A stretch of 64,000 nt of DNA from Bugula neritina (taxonomy: Eukaryota; Bryozoa; Gymnolaemata; Cheilostomatida; Bugulidae), in assembly GCA_964035545.1 (NCBI GenBank), contig OZ037766.1:1793501-1857500 (forward strand). The letters are read 5' to 3'. Made by a program: the position numbers and the translations under genes. Each line of letters opens with the position of its first letter. The stretch's first letter is position 1. Positions 1 through 10,900 of the stretch are shown piece by piece. Below the pieces are notes generated by a model. The model made no database searches. It saw only the letters and a program-made list of their open reading frames with translations, and was not told the origin of the DNA.

Positions 1-540
1 TATCTTAGTCCCTCAAGAGTAGGTTTTAATCAGATTTACCATTCCACTAACGAAATCAATAATAACCCACATCATTTATCATTACCTCCATAGCTAATGA
101 CAAACACTATCTATAACTTCTAGGATGACGAAAGAGAAAATCTATTAATACAATAACACTGCTAACATTAAGTTATTGTACCAACGCCTCACAAATTTTC
201 ACAGAGCAGCTTGAAAGGTGAGAGGGAAAGAGATGTAAATGCTACCAAGTGAGAAGAGCTATTATATCATTGAGTCTGCAACAGTTAGGGTAGATCTTAA
301 CCTCCCCTAACATGGTTGAAACTCAGAACCTAGGCAATTCCATCAGGAATTCTATAAACACCTTTTCAGCTTCCATAAAACAAGAAGCTGTTAGGGGAAG
401 CTGTTAAAATGTCCAAGCCAGTCTAAGTTATTAAAGACCCACAGTTTAACCGCCGGACACATTTATAAACTAAATGTTAGAATATTAACGCTAGAGTGAA
501 TAATCAATGTCTGCATTGAAAGAATATTACACCTACTCAC

Positions 541-625
541 CGTATATAGTCATGGGTCTGTGTGGCGTGTTACCAACAGCTACAGCGGCAGTTAGGGCAA
601 GTGCTAGTAGGAATAGAGGCCCCAT
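541..625 (-). CDS. First coding exon of a secreted protein (partial gene)
   Basis: The reverse strand reads ATG at 625 and encodes MGPLFLLALALTAAVAVG followed by NTPHRPMTIYG, then a consensus GTGAGT donor directly below 541. The first 18 residues form a classic signal peptide: short n-region, Leu/Ala hydrophobic core, small residues before the likely cleavage site. The exon ends in phase 1. I found no convincing next exon in 1-540, so the rest of the gene probably lies off the left edge. The mature product is not recognisable. The start is the first ATG and sits about 16 bases below an in-frame stop-rich, AT-rich stretch. Too short for family assignment; a chance ORF is possible but the donor and signal-peptide composition argue against it. 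Confidence 0.5.
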
Positions 626-1645
626 TTTAACTGTCAGATACTAAAAAATATTAATAGCAATTCAAATTTCTTGCTAACAATTTTCACTATTCACTGTTGT
701 AAGCTCGTTTAGCTATTCCGCGAACTAGTGATGCAAGTTCAATCAATCACAGTCAGTATTGTCATAAATAATTCCTAATGAAAAATATCCTTTGAGATAC
801 AATCATAAAAAGCAATTCACAATTCAGCGCTATTTTTATCACTGCATGGAAACGCAAAAGCACACAATAGGCAGTAACAGTTATTGCCTTTCATTAGTAC
901 TGCATTACTAAGCAAACACACCATTGAGAAAACCATACTATTAGAACAAACTTACTATTAGACTATAAATTGATTGAAACCAGATTTCAACACATACATT
1001 CTGCAAGACTTCATAACTGTGTTCATTACAGATCAAATCACTTTAAAAATTGGATATTGGATAAATAGTTGAATATACTAAAATGAAGGGCAACTAACAA
1101 CAGGCTTGCTAGTGAAACAAATATGTGCATCAATAGAAATTGTTATGATGTATGAATATTGACTGTAAGAATACAAATATATATCTATATAATTTATACA
1201 CATATCTATATAATATATAGACTAATAAAACTATTAGTAGTAGTATTACTACTAGTAACTCTAATTGTAAACTGTACTAAAACTTATTTTTATACCTGTT
1301 CAGACAACTTAACGTCTTTTTTACCCATAGTCATAATGAGACCCTGGCTATCATAGTGTTAAATTTTTAGTTTTTCAATGACTACATTAGGCTTTGGCTT
1401 TTTGAACAGAGTCCCAGCCAAGTTTAAAGTTGCAAGTTGACACCCATATAAATTTAAAAAATGATATTCCTAATGATATTCATAAATTTAATTATAATAA
1501 TAACTTATGAGCCTTATACTCATAGCAATTTACAATTACAATGACTGTAATTGTTACATATCACAATCACAATGCTTAAAATTAAACCATATAATTATAT
1601 AATAAAATTAAGCATTAGCTAAAAGTAAAAATAAAAGTAAATTAA
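626..1645. other. AT-rich non-coding stretch
   Basis: No ORF with coding character on either strand. Presumed promoter and upstream region of the minus-strand signal-peptide gene, followed by low-complexity AT-rich sequence. Confidence 0.5.
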
Positions 1646-1867
1646 AAGATGCGGATCCTGGCCAAAGAGGAATATCATCCTTCACTCTCAAAATTGTATG
1701 AACACCTCATGGACCAGCCCACTACATCAGTTACCACCAGGTCCCAGTCAAATCGCATGCCCACCACTTTTAGGACTAACACCTCACTATTTCATAACAG
1801 CTTCCTACCCAGAACAATACGTGATATGAAAATAACATCAAATGCTGCTCACAGACAGGCCTCATAA
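1646..1867 (+). mobile_element. Degenerate 3' end of a non-LTR retrotransposon ORF2
   Basis: An open frame contains a Thr/Arg-rich segment followed by FHNSFLPRTIRD and then a stop. This resembles the extreme C-terminal tail common to LINE reverse transcriptases of the CR1/Jockey type (consensus of the form FFPRTIRDWNxL shortly before the stop). Here the Trp-Asn-Leu part is lost, and no reverse transcriptase domain is visible upstream, so it is a 5'-truncated, decayed copy. Short A- and T-rich tracts flank it. Family assignment is from motif memory only. Confidence 0.5.
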
Positions 1868-4659
1868 GGCCCTGTACTGACACCAAAGTCTTAAAACAGA
1901 ACTGCACCTATGTGATAAAAGTATTAACTACATTTAATAATTCTGTTCACCAAACGAGGCACGTCGTTTACACTAATTTAGTGGTCTACCGTGATTGCAT
2001 CTTCAAGTAAGATTAATACAATATCAATATGAATAAATAAATATTCATTGTGATTGTGACTATGATGTTGATTACTATAATAAAACTCATACTCAATGAA
2101 AATAAATATGATTAACTTTAACATCAGTACTAGTATTACTATTACGATAATCATGCTGATATCAATTATAATTACTAAAACTGTAAAATTAAATGCATAT
2201 ATTTTAACTTTTAAGTAACACTAAAAGTAAAAGTAAAACTAAAAGCTACAACTCATACTCAAGTTAAAAATAAATCATAAACCAATATTTAAAATTAATA
2301 GACGATCACGATGGAAATATCAAATTGAAATTCAAAATCAATGTGAGTCAGAATATTACTGAAATCATAATTATTACCAGTGATTATCAAATTGAATTAT
2401 TCATTTTCAATATGAAGATGAAATTGAATATAAATTAAAATATTATTAAATTTAGATTATTTTGATTTTAGATGATTGAATTTAAAATTACAATTAAACA
2501 TTAAATTTAATCATAATCATACTAATAATAATATTAATAGTGATAATATTTAAACTTAAAGTTAAACAAAAATTCGAACTTAAAGCTAAAGTAAAGCCAA
2601 AGGCACCCTAAAAGTGTAAAACTAAAACTAAAACTAAAAGTAAAAGTAATTTATTTCAACTTTTAAGAATGAACGTCAATCACTAACCACAAAACAGCTA
2701 CATTTGCTACTTGATATTTACGCCACTGAACTGTAAGAGTCTTTACAGAGATCAACCCTTATTATTAGTTATCAAGCCTAGCATCTAAAGAAACAAAGTA
2801 GATCATCCAGATTGGGGCCAATGTGAATGTAAGTTTTACTGTAGCGTCTAACAACATTGACACACCAGGAAAGCACATGTAAATAGAAGTGCAAGGTGTT
2901 TTGCGCCTTTCTGGTCAACGAAATATATATAGTCTTACGATAAAAAATTTAAGCTACATTTTAGCTAACCACCTATTACAGTTTCGTATCTAAGTCGTTA
3001 ATCAAAAGACGTCCCGAACTCTCAGAAACAAAAAAACCACAGTCTACGTTGCTTTGGTGCAAGGAGCCCTGAAACTTGGCTTTCATTCCTTTTTCTTTCT
3101 AAAATTACCTGCAAAACTGCAAGTGTACTGTAAATGCTATTATATTTATTATATTATATTAATACTAATGCAACTACTGATGCAACATAAACTGCTAGTA
3201 TTAGCAAACTGGTAAACTTAAAGTTAAGCAATAAAACATTATTTGAAAAAAAACAAAGCAAATTACTATTAGTTATATTTTAATTTTATAATACAATAAA
3301 ACAAAAATTAAAATAATAACTCAATAAGATTAAGTATAACTATAAGTATAAGTATAAGATTAAATATTCAATTTTATATAATAATATTAATAATTATAAT
3401 ATCAAATACATTATTATTAATATTATTATTTCTTTATTTATATTAGCATTAATAATCATAATGTATCCATAGAATTGAATAAACTTAAACTTGAAGTGAT
3501 AATCAAAATGATCATGGTTTATTATTATCATTATGACTATTACTACAAGTGAGATTCATAATCATAATGTTTAACTTTATCACTATCAGTATCACTATCA
3601 GTGACCATGACTGAACAGTGTACTAGACCTAGTAGGATCAGTGTGAGTATCATTATGACTTAGACTCTGGTCTCTGAGAGTCAGAGTGACTGTGAGTATG
3701 ACCAAATAGAATACTTGAAATTCATGTGTATTTCATGTTAGTTGTACTCGAAGTTGTTAATGTCAGTGAATTGGTGCAAACTTGGAGTTGATCTGTTTTG
3801 GTTTTGGTTTTGGTTTAACTTAATTACTATCACTATGACTATGAGTTGAAAATAAACTCATAATAAACAATTTTAACTGTTTAAGTTCAAATCAAGTAAA
3901 TTAGAAGTCAAACCAATAGTAATACTAATAGTAAAACTAAAAGTTTCGCATCATCAATTATCATCATCATGATCCCGACTAATACATTGTAGAACTAGAA
4001 GTAGAGGACCTTTAACTTAAATTCAATTCAGTTTATATGAATATTTAAACTTAATTTTATCATCATTGTTATGTTTATGACATCATAATTATTCTCTCCT
4101 TGTTTGCATTTAAATATAATATAACTAAGCTTGAAGTTGACCATTTCAATATGTGACAGTGAATATCTTTCATACCATACTCGCACCATTATCGCATCAT
4201 ACCCACGCCTGATTTATAGCTTTGATATGCTTGTCACTTTTCATAAAATTTGTATAATTGTAACAATATTAATATAAATATGAAAAAAATTATATTGTGA
4301 TTAGGCTTTATATTGTGATTAGGCTTTATATTGTGATTAGGCTTGGAGTAAATAATGTGGAAAAGTTGTATTATGCGCTAAAGTTTATTCTCAGACTTTC
4401 ACTGCTTAGTTCCTTTTGGCACCCTGCACAAGTGCTTAAAACATGTTCATTCTAAAACGTCTGAACAATATTTGTTTGGGTCAGTTGTTATTACAGCTGT
4501 GCTAGTTTAAAAAATAACATGTGGCTCAAAATTTCATTGCTGTTTCAATTTTCACTCTTTAAACGATTATGCTAGCTCAATGCTGGACATGGTATATCTG
4601 TATAAATTTTATTTTTTGCCATATATGTGTAGCATGCGAAATATATGTATATGGTGTAC

Positions 4660-4660
<1 letters not shown>
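1868..4660. other. AT-rich, cryptically simple non-coding sequence
   Basis: About 2.8 kb with no coding region seen. It is rich in degenerate short-period runs such as aaactaaaagtaaaagtaa and actatgactatgagt, resembling tracts at 58.7-59.0 and 62.9-63.5 kb. No structured element recognised. Confidence 0.6.
4291..4345. repeat. 18-bp tandem repeat, 3 copies
   Basis: Three head-to-tail near-identical units of tattgtgattaggcttta. Confidence 0.85.

Positions 4661-4662
<2 letters not shown>

Positions 4663-4716
<54 letters not shown>
4663..4716. repeat. (TA)n microsatellite
   Basis: Uninterrupted TA dinucleotide run of about 27 units upstream of the C22orf39-like gene. Confidence 0.95.
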
Positions 4717-4717
<1 letters not shown>

Positions 4718-4876
4718 GTATTTAGTATACAGTATATTTATATATGCTGTACAATATATTTGTATATATAGTACACCATATATTTAGGATTGTTAATATT
4801 TTGTTATCTTTTACTTGTTTTTAGCTGCTGTCACTAAAAGATTGCTTTGTACACACTTAAAGTAGACACTGTCAGC

Positions 4877-7299
4877 ATGTCACAAACTGCAGTCAGTAAA
4901 GGAGCTGAGGTTGAAAAGGTTGCCATGGCTAAACACGCTGCCGATGCTCCCAAAACAGCTGCTGAAACCTCTAAGATGGCTACCGGTGCTGACCAATCAA
5001 CTAAGAGCGTGGAGAAGCCAGACGAGGTCATCACAGCAGTTTTAGACTCATGGATGGTAGGTGCTGTTTCAACATTCAATGACTTTGCTCTTTCAGTTCG
5101 TCTGTAAATTTTTAGCATGATGAGACAAATCCTAATTATGTGTGTTTTCAAGTCGTGCAAAAATAAGCTCACAGCATACATCACACATATTTGTTTAGAG
5201 ATAATTGTTTCTGGGTTGCAGGTTCGTCCATGTGTTGTGTATGAGGAAGAATATAAAGAATGCAACAGTGAGTTGGCTACTTAATATATGCTATATGCTA
5301 TATATAGGCTACTGTATACTGTATATGCTGTATAGTGTATGTTATATGCAGATGTACTGCATGCTGTAATATATAATATGTACTGTATACTATATATCAA
5401 TAATTATACTTTATACTATTTATATTATAGTGATGCTGTATAGTATATATTATAAATATACTATACACATGTATATTATATAGAAAGATTCAAAGTATTT
5501 ATGTTGTAGTAGCAACTACACTGGGGTTAATATTTCCTTCCTTTCTATCTGACTAAATTCATACTGAAACAGTATTGTTACCGCGTTACACACTTTACCA
5601 ACATGTGTTGGACTTATAAACACTACGAGTTTATTTATGGCTCTATGCTATAATGCTGCTCTTCATGGAGGCCATGAATACTTGACGATTGCATCAATTT
5701 TAACTGATTCTCATAGTGAGTAATAAAATACTGTATCTAATGAAGTACTCATATTCTGGTAGGAAGTTGATGACAAACTTGGGTTTTGTTCAAATCTCAA
5801 AGCTTGGTGGTGAATAATTATATAAGACTGTCCTTTTACACTTACCTGTACATATGCATACGTACAGTCCTATTGTACTTACCTGCACATATACATACGT
5901 ACAGTTCTACTGTACTTACCTGTAAATATGTGTATGTGAACGCGACAGGTGTGAGCGGCAGGTTCCACCAGAGATACGTACACGGTGAAACACTTGACTG
6001 TAATAAATGGTACAATGATTGGAAATCCTGTCAAAAATATGCAACTACCAAAGATCCTAAATATCTGGTAGGTAAAGGTCTTTGCTAGCCTGCAGCTGCC
6101 ATATTGCTCTTTAATTGGTGACAGGTGTATTGTAGTAGTGACAGGTGTATTGTAGTAGTGACAGGTGTATTGTAGTAGTGACAGGTGTATTGTAGTAGTG
6201 ACAGGTGTATTGTAGTAGTGACAGGTCTATTGTAGTAGTGACAGGTGTATTGTAGTAGTGACAGGTCTATTGTAGTAGTGACAGGTGTATTGTAGTAGTG
6301 ACAGGTGTATTGTAGTAGTGACAGGTGTATTATAGTAGTGACAGGTGTATTGTAGTAGTGACAGGTGTATTGTAGCAGTGACATGTGTATTGTAGTAGTG
6401 ACAGGCGTATTGTAGTAGTGACAGGTGTATTGTAGTAGTGACGGGTGTATTGTAGTAGTGACATGTGTATTGTAGTAGTGACAGGTGTATTGTAGTAGTG
6501 ACAGGTGTATTGTAGTAGTGACAGGTGTATTGTAGTAGTGACAGGTGTATTATAGTAGTGACAGGTGTATTGTAGTAGTGACAGGTGTATTGTAGCAGTG
6601 ACATGTGTATTGTAGTAGTGACAGGCGTATTGTAGTAGTGCCAGGTGTATTGTAGTAGTGACGGGTGTATTATAGTAGTGACATGTGTATTGTAGTAGTG
6701 ACATGTGTATTGTAGTAGTGACAGGTGTATTGTAGTAGTGACAAGTGTATTGTAGTAGTGACATGTGTATTGTAGTAGTGACATGTGTATTGTAGTAGTG
6801 ACATGTGTATTGTAGCAGTGACATGTTTATTGTTTTGTTTTGTCGCTAAGTTTTATAGAAAATTAAGATTAGGTAGCTGATTTCCTAATCAATTAGATAA
6901 TCTCAAATATCAGCGCATATAATCCCACAACCTGGTGAACATAGCTTGACACAACCAGTTACTCCTCTCACCACGTAATCCTATGAGAGGTCTGCAAATC
7001 TTCTGGAAACACCACCAGTTTTTCTGTTATGTTGTTCATCTCTTGACCTTGACCTAGCTAACTGCCTGTTCCATTGTGTGTAGGAGCCAATCATCAGTCA
7101 GGAAAAGGAGCGGCGGGCAGCGAGACTTCAGTCAGCGTCAGCGAATACTCTGTGGGAGTACCGTACAGCGCCCCCTACCGACTGGGACTCTCATTTACCC
7201 ATTGATTTGAAGAACAATAACACTGAGTTTTTGAAGTACGAGAATAACGACTCCAAACTAGTGAAGTCACTTTATAAATCTCGGTGTACAATTATGTAG
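4877..7299 (+). CDS. C22orf39/UPF0545-like twin-CX9C protein
   Basis: Four coding exons join in phase: 4877-5056, 5222-5267, 5949-6067, 7084-7299 (561 nt, 186 aa), all with GT/AG borders. The core carries two CX9C pairs, CVVYEEEYKEC (about residues 64-74) and CNKWYNDWKSC (about 93-103), with the family signature FHQRYVHGE between them. This layout matches the C22orf39/UPF0545 family, reported in mammals as the synaptic protein PANTS; twin CX9C pairs normally form a disulfide-locked helical hairpin. The C-terminal part (WEYRTAPPTDWDSHLP) also matches the family tail. Unusual: a 60-residue Ala/Lys/Thr-rich N-terminal extension in exon 1 and a C-terminal extension of about 30 residues ending RCTIM. 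An acceptor-like ttttag lies just upstream, so a 5'UTR exon is likely. Intron 3 holds a 20-bp minisatellite. AATAAA at 7637. Confidence 0.85.
5839..5923. repeat. Imperfect ~37-bp repeat carrying ACTTACCTG
   Basis: About 2.5 copies within intron 2 of the C22orf39-like gene. Each carries acttacctg (5840, 5877, 5914), the exact reverse complement of the ideal 5' splice site CAGGTAAGT, followed by similar acata/cgtacag sequence. Confidence 0.7.
6118..6830 (+). repeat. 20-bp minisatellite, ~35 copies, in intron 3
   Basis: Unit gtgacaggtgtattgtagta, tandem from about 50 bp after the exon 3 donor of the C22orf39-like gene. On the sense strand most units contain ACAG|GTGTAT, a juxtaposed AG|GT. Variant units recur 220 bp apart (for example tatagtag at about 6331 and 6551, tagcagtgacatg at about 6374 and 6594), showing an 11-unit higher-order duplication. 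Confidence 0.95.
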
Positions 7300-7937
7300 C
7301 CTTAGGATTCACTATTGGTGGTGCAAGGTTGGGGCGATACTGTAAGGTGTGTAAGGTACCAGTGTGTACAGGAAGTATAAAGTGTTGATAATGTACAGTT
7401 GTGAAGGCAGAACACAGCTTGGCACCAATACTATGGGCAGGAAATTCATGAAACAAACAGCTGTGATGTCATTATGAGTCATTCTTTAATTTACTAAAAG
7501 ATTTGTTCCTATTGAGAATTGTCTTCCTTCTGAGCTATGCCTAATGGAATTTTGAGTTTACATAAATATATCAATTAACTTATTCTGCTGGCTGTTTTAG
7601 CTCTATCTATTTTGTATAAAATACGTTTTTCATTTTAATAAACTTGCAGTTTTTTTTTACATACATTCCAATATTTTACAATGTTTGGTTATTGCTATTC
7701 TTCTAAACTTAAGGAAGATTTTTTATCTGAAGAACTTGTTGAGTATATTTATTGAGTTATGAAGGTGGCTTAAGATGGTTGTAAGTTGGGAACTCTGCAG
7801 GTGTCATGCCACTAAGCAAGCACTTGTTGAGTAATGTCAGTGGTGACAAGCACTTGGTAATCTTGTCAGTGATAAACTGACATCCTGTATGCTTATAACC
7901 AGTCATTAGTATTCCACATGATCATTTTGCAACAACC
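7300..7937. other. 3'UTR and intergenic region
   Basis: Holds the 3'UTR of the C22orf39-like gene with AATAAA at 7637-7642, then about 300 bp upstream of the carboxypeptidase start. No other feature seen. Confidence 0.6.
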
Positions 7938-10900
7938 ATGGAGTTTAACAAGTCACTCTTGGTTCTCTCTTTAATGGTCGCAGCTTCTTTTGCTGCAAAA
8001 GCATTTGAAGGGTAAGAATTTTCTCTTATTTGTTTCTCTTCCTTGCTAATGCTTATTAGAAATTTTATACTGTCTTGTAAGTTACAATTATAAACTTTTT
8101 GCAGATAAAAAAAAATATATATATATATATTATTGAATTATTGGGCCAGAAGAAATTACCTCAATAAATTTTATCAACGAACCTCATCCAAGTTTTGAGT
8201 TTTAATAAAATTTTGCTTCCAACAAACATTTTCACCTTTGATAACAGTTTATTTCATCATAATATTCTATGTAGTGTATTTTTACTGTTTCTTCATTTCA
8301 GAGAGCAAGTTTTCACCATTACTCCTAACACAAAGGAACAATTGGCTTTACTTCAAAATCTTGAAAAAAGCAGTGTAAGTAATATTATTATTATTATTGT
8401 GCCAAAAATGATGTGAGTTTCTCATGTCTTCTGTATGCAAGTTATTTCTGATTTATCAACAGTTTGTCAGATGCTCCCTTTAGTGTGTGTCTTCTGCTAA
8501 TATACTTTTCTGCCTCTTCAAATCTTCTAATCATATTTGTTGCAGATATTCGTTATTAAGTTTTTTGTTTTCTGTCTTCTGCTGGTGTCCAATGCAGATA
8601 TCTGTCTGGATCGAATGTTTATATATCAAACTGATTGCTACAGGAAGTTGACTTCTGGACACACCCCTTCCGAGTCGATCAACAAATCAATGTTAGGATT
8701 GCTGCCGCTCATCTACACGAGGCGAAAGAATTCTTAACTTCTAATGGAATTCACTTCTCTGTAAAAATTGCAGATTTACAAAAGTTGGTATATTTTGTCT
8801 TAAATTAATGTTTTACCTCTAACTTTCGAAATATGTTTTCTTTAATTTAATTCTGAACATAGCAAGCATATTTGTCAGACATTTATAACTTTAATTGTAG
8901 TTTGAAAAACTTTGAAATCAATTAAAAGAATGTTTGATGTCCAGGGAAAGTTTCTTCAATGATCAGTTTATTAGGCATTTGCATTACATTTGAATCTTTA
9001 GCTCCATCTGCCACCTTGATTATCTAAAACTTCAGTTCCTATTTTGGAGTATATGCCAACAGGCTTTTTTATAACTCTAATTATTGCATGAAAAGTTACA
9101 GCAAATTAAGTAAAGCAGCATTAATCCAGCCAAAATATATTCTCCCAATTTTGGCCAGTATATTTCTAAAATTGACACGAGTTATGATCAAACTATGGAT
9201 CCAACACTCAAACCATTACACTTCTCTTTCTTTTGACATCTTTTGTTTTTTAATATTCAAATATCTGGTATTATTCTCCAATTCAAATATTATAATTAAT
9301 TGTTTTAAATATGTTTCAATTCGTTAGCTTCATCTATCTAACACTAGCATAAAATAAACTTTAATTTATCATGCTGTAAATATACAATAAACATGTAGGC
9401 CTAACTATGCTGAATATTCATGCTATGGAGGCACAACTCCACTTACTTCCATGTCACTCACACCAAGTGGCTTCTGGGCTCTCAGTTACACAATTTCTGT
9501 ACCCTCAGAGTGCTAAACGCTGAAAAAGATGTTAGAGCGAGCCCCTTTGGCTCTAAGCTCAGAACCCCAGATGTGTTGACAAGGTACGGCACCCAGCCCG
9601 AGATCGCTGCCTGGTTAGAGGTCATAGCCTCTGAATGCGGCAGCAGGTGTACTCTGATGCCTTTTGGTGAGCAGAGAGTGAAATTCTTGTAATAGACCAT
9701 GTAATGTGATTGGTTGTTTCTTTAACTCAGGTGATATGATTGGTTGATATTTCAGAGGCATATTGTAGGTGTGTCTGTGGAAGGGAGAGAGATGAAAGTG
9801 ATAAAGATCACGTCTGGTTCCTCTACCAACAAGCCAGCTGTGTTTGTGGATGGGGGAATACATGCCAGAGAGTGGATTTCCCCCGCGTTTGTCAACAACA
9901 TGATTCATAAGGTCTGAGGCTAAGTATTTTCTGGAGGCTACATTTCCTGTAGTAAAGTTGCCTCCTATTCAAAAAGCTCACGGGAATGGTTAGCCATTTT
10001 GATTTTTAACTTTCTCAAATGCAAGAGCTAACTTTGCAAGTATGTCTACACAATAGTTGTGTGTTGTAGTTTGTGACAGAGTACGGCATTGACAGAGAGG
10101 TCAATGAGATGCTGGACAATTATGACTGGTACATCCTTCCTCTTCTTAACCCAGACGGATATCAGTATTCACATGACTCTGTAAGTATATTGTATATGCA
10201 GTGTGTATGATATATGCAGTGTGTGTATTATATGGTGTAAGTATATATAGTGTGAAAGTGTATATATAACATATTCAAATGTAAGTATATATTATACATA
10301 CACCAATGGCCTTTACTGGGTTCGAACCCATAACCTTCATGTTTACTAGGCAAACGCTCTAATCCCTAGACCACGGCTGCCCCTTACTTCTAACTTTTAG
10401 CTAAATGTTTCAAAGTCTATTTCCTGTTTCAGGATCGTATGTGGCGCAAAAACAGAGCTACTAACAATGGGATAGAGTGCATGGGAGTAGATTTAAATAG
10501 GAACTTTGGCTACAGGTTTGGAGGTGAGGCTATACTTTATAAACTTTACCCACTGCAGTCATAATATTATGGCTTGCTAACATTATGTTATCCTATACGC
10601 TATATAATGTTATAATATAATATACACTATGTTATACTATACTATATTATTATATTACAATATACACTATGCTTTACTATACTATATTATTATATTACAA
10701 TATACACTATGCTATACTATACACTAGGCAGTATTATATTATAATATACACTATGCTATACTATACACTAGACAATATTATATTACAATATACACTGTAT
10801 TATGCTATAAACTACGCGTCATGTTAAACTCTACACTTGGAGTTGTCTCACCAATGCAGGAGAAGGAACTTCCGACAACCCTTGCAGCGAGATCTATCAC

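Noticed and set aside
6085-6824. Minus-strand ORFs of 99-185 codons
   Set aside because: Translations of the 20-bp minisatellite on the strand opposite to the gene.
9615-9908. 97-codon minus-strand ORF
   Set aside because: Shadow of carboxypeptidase exons 4 and 5.
10301-10384. Functional tRNA gene
   Set aside because: Acceptor stem does not close and a second copy has a SINE body; treated as SINE.
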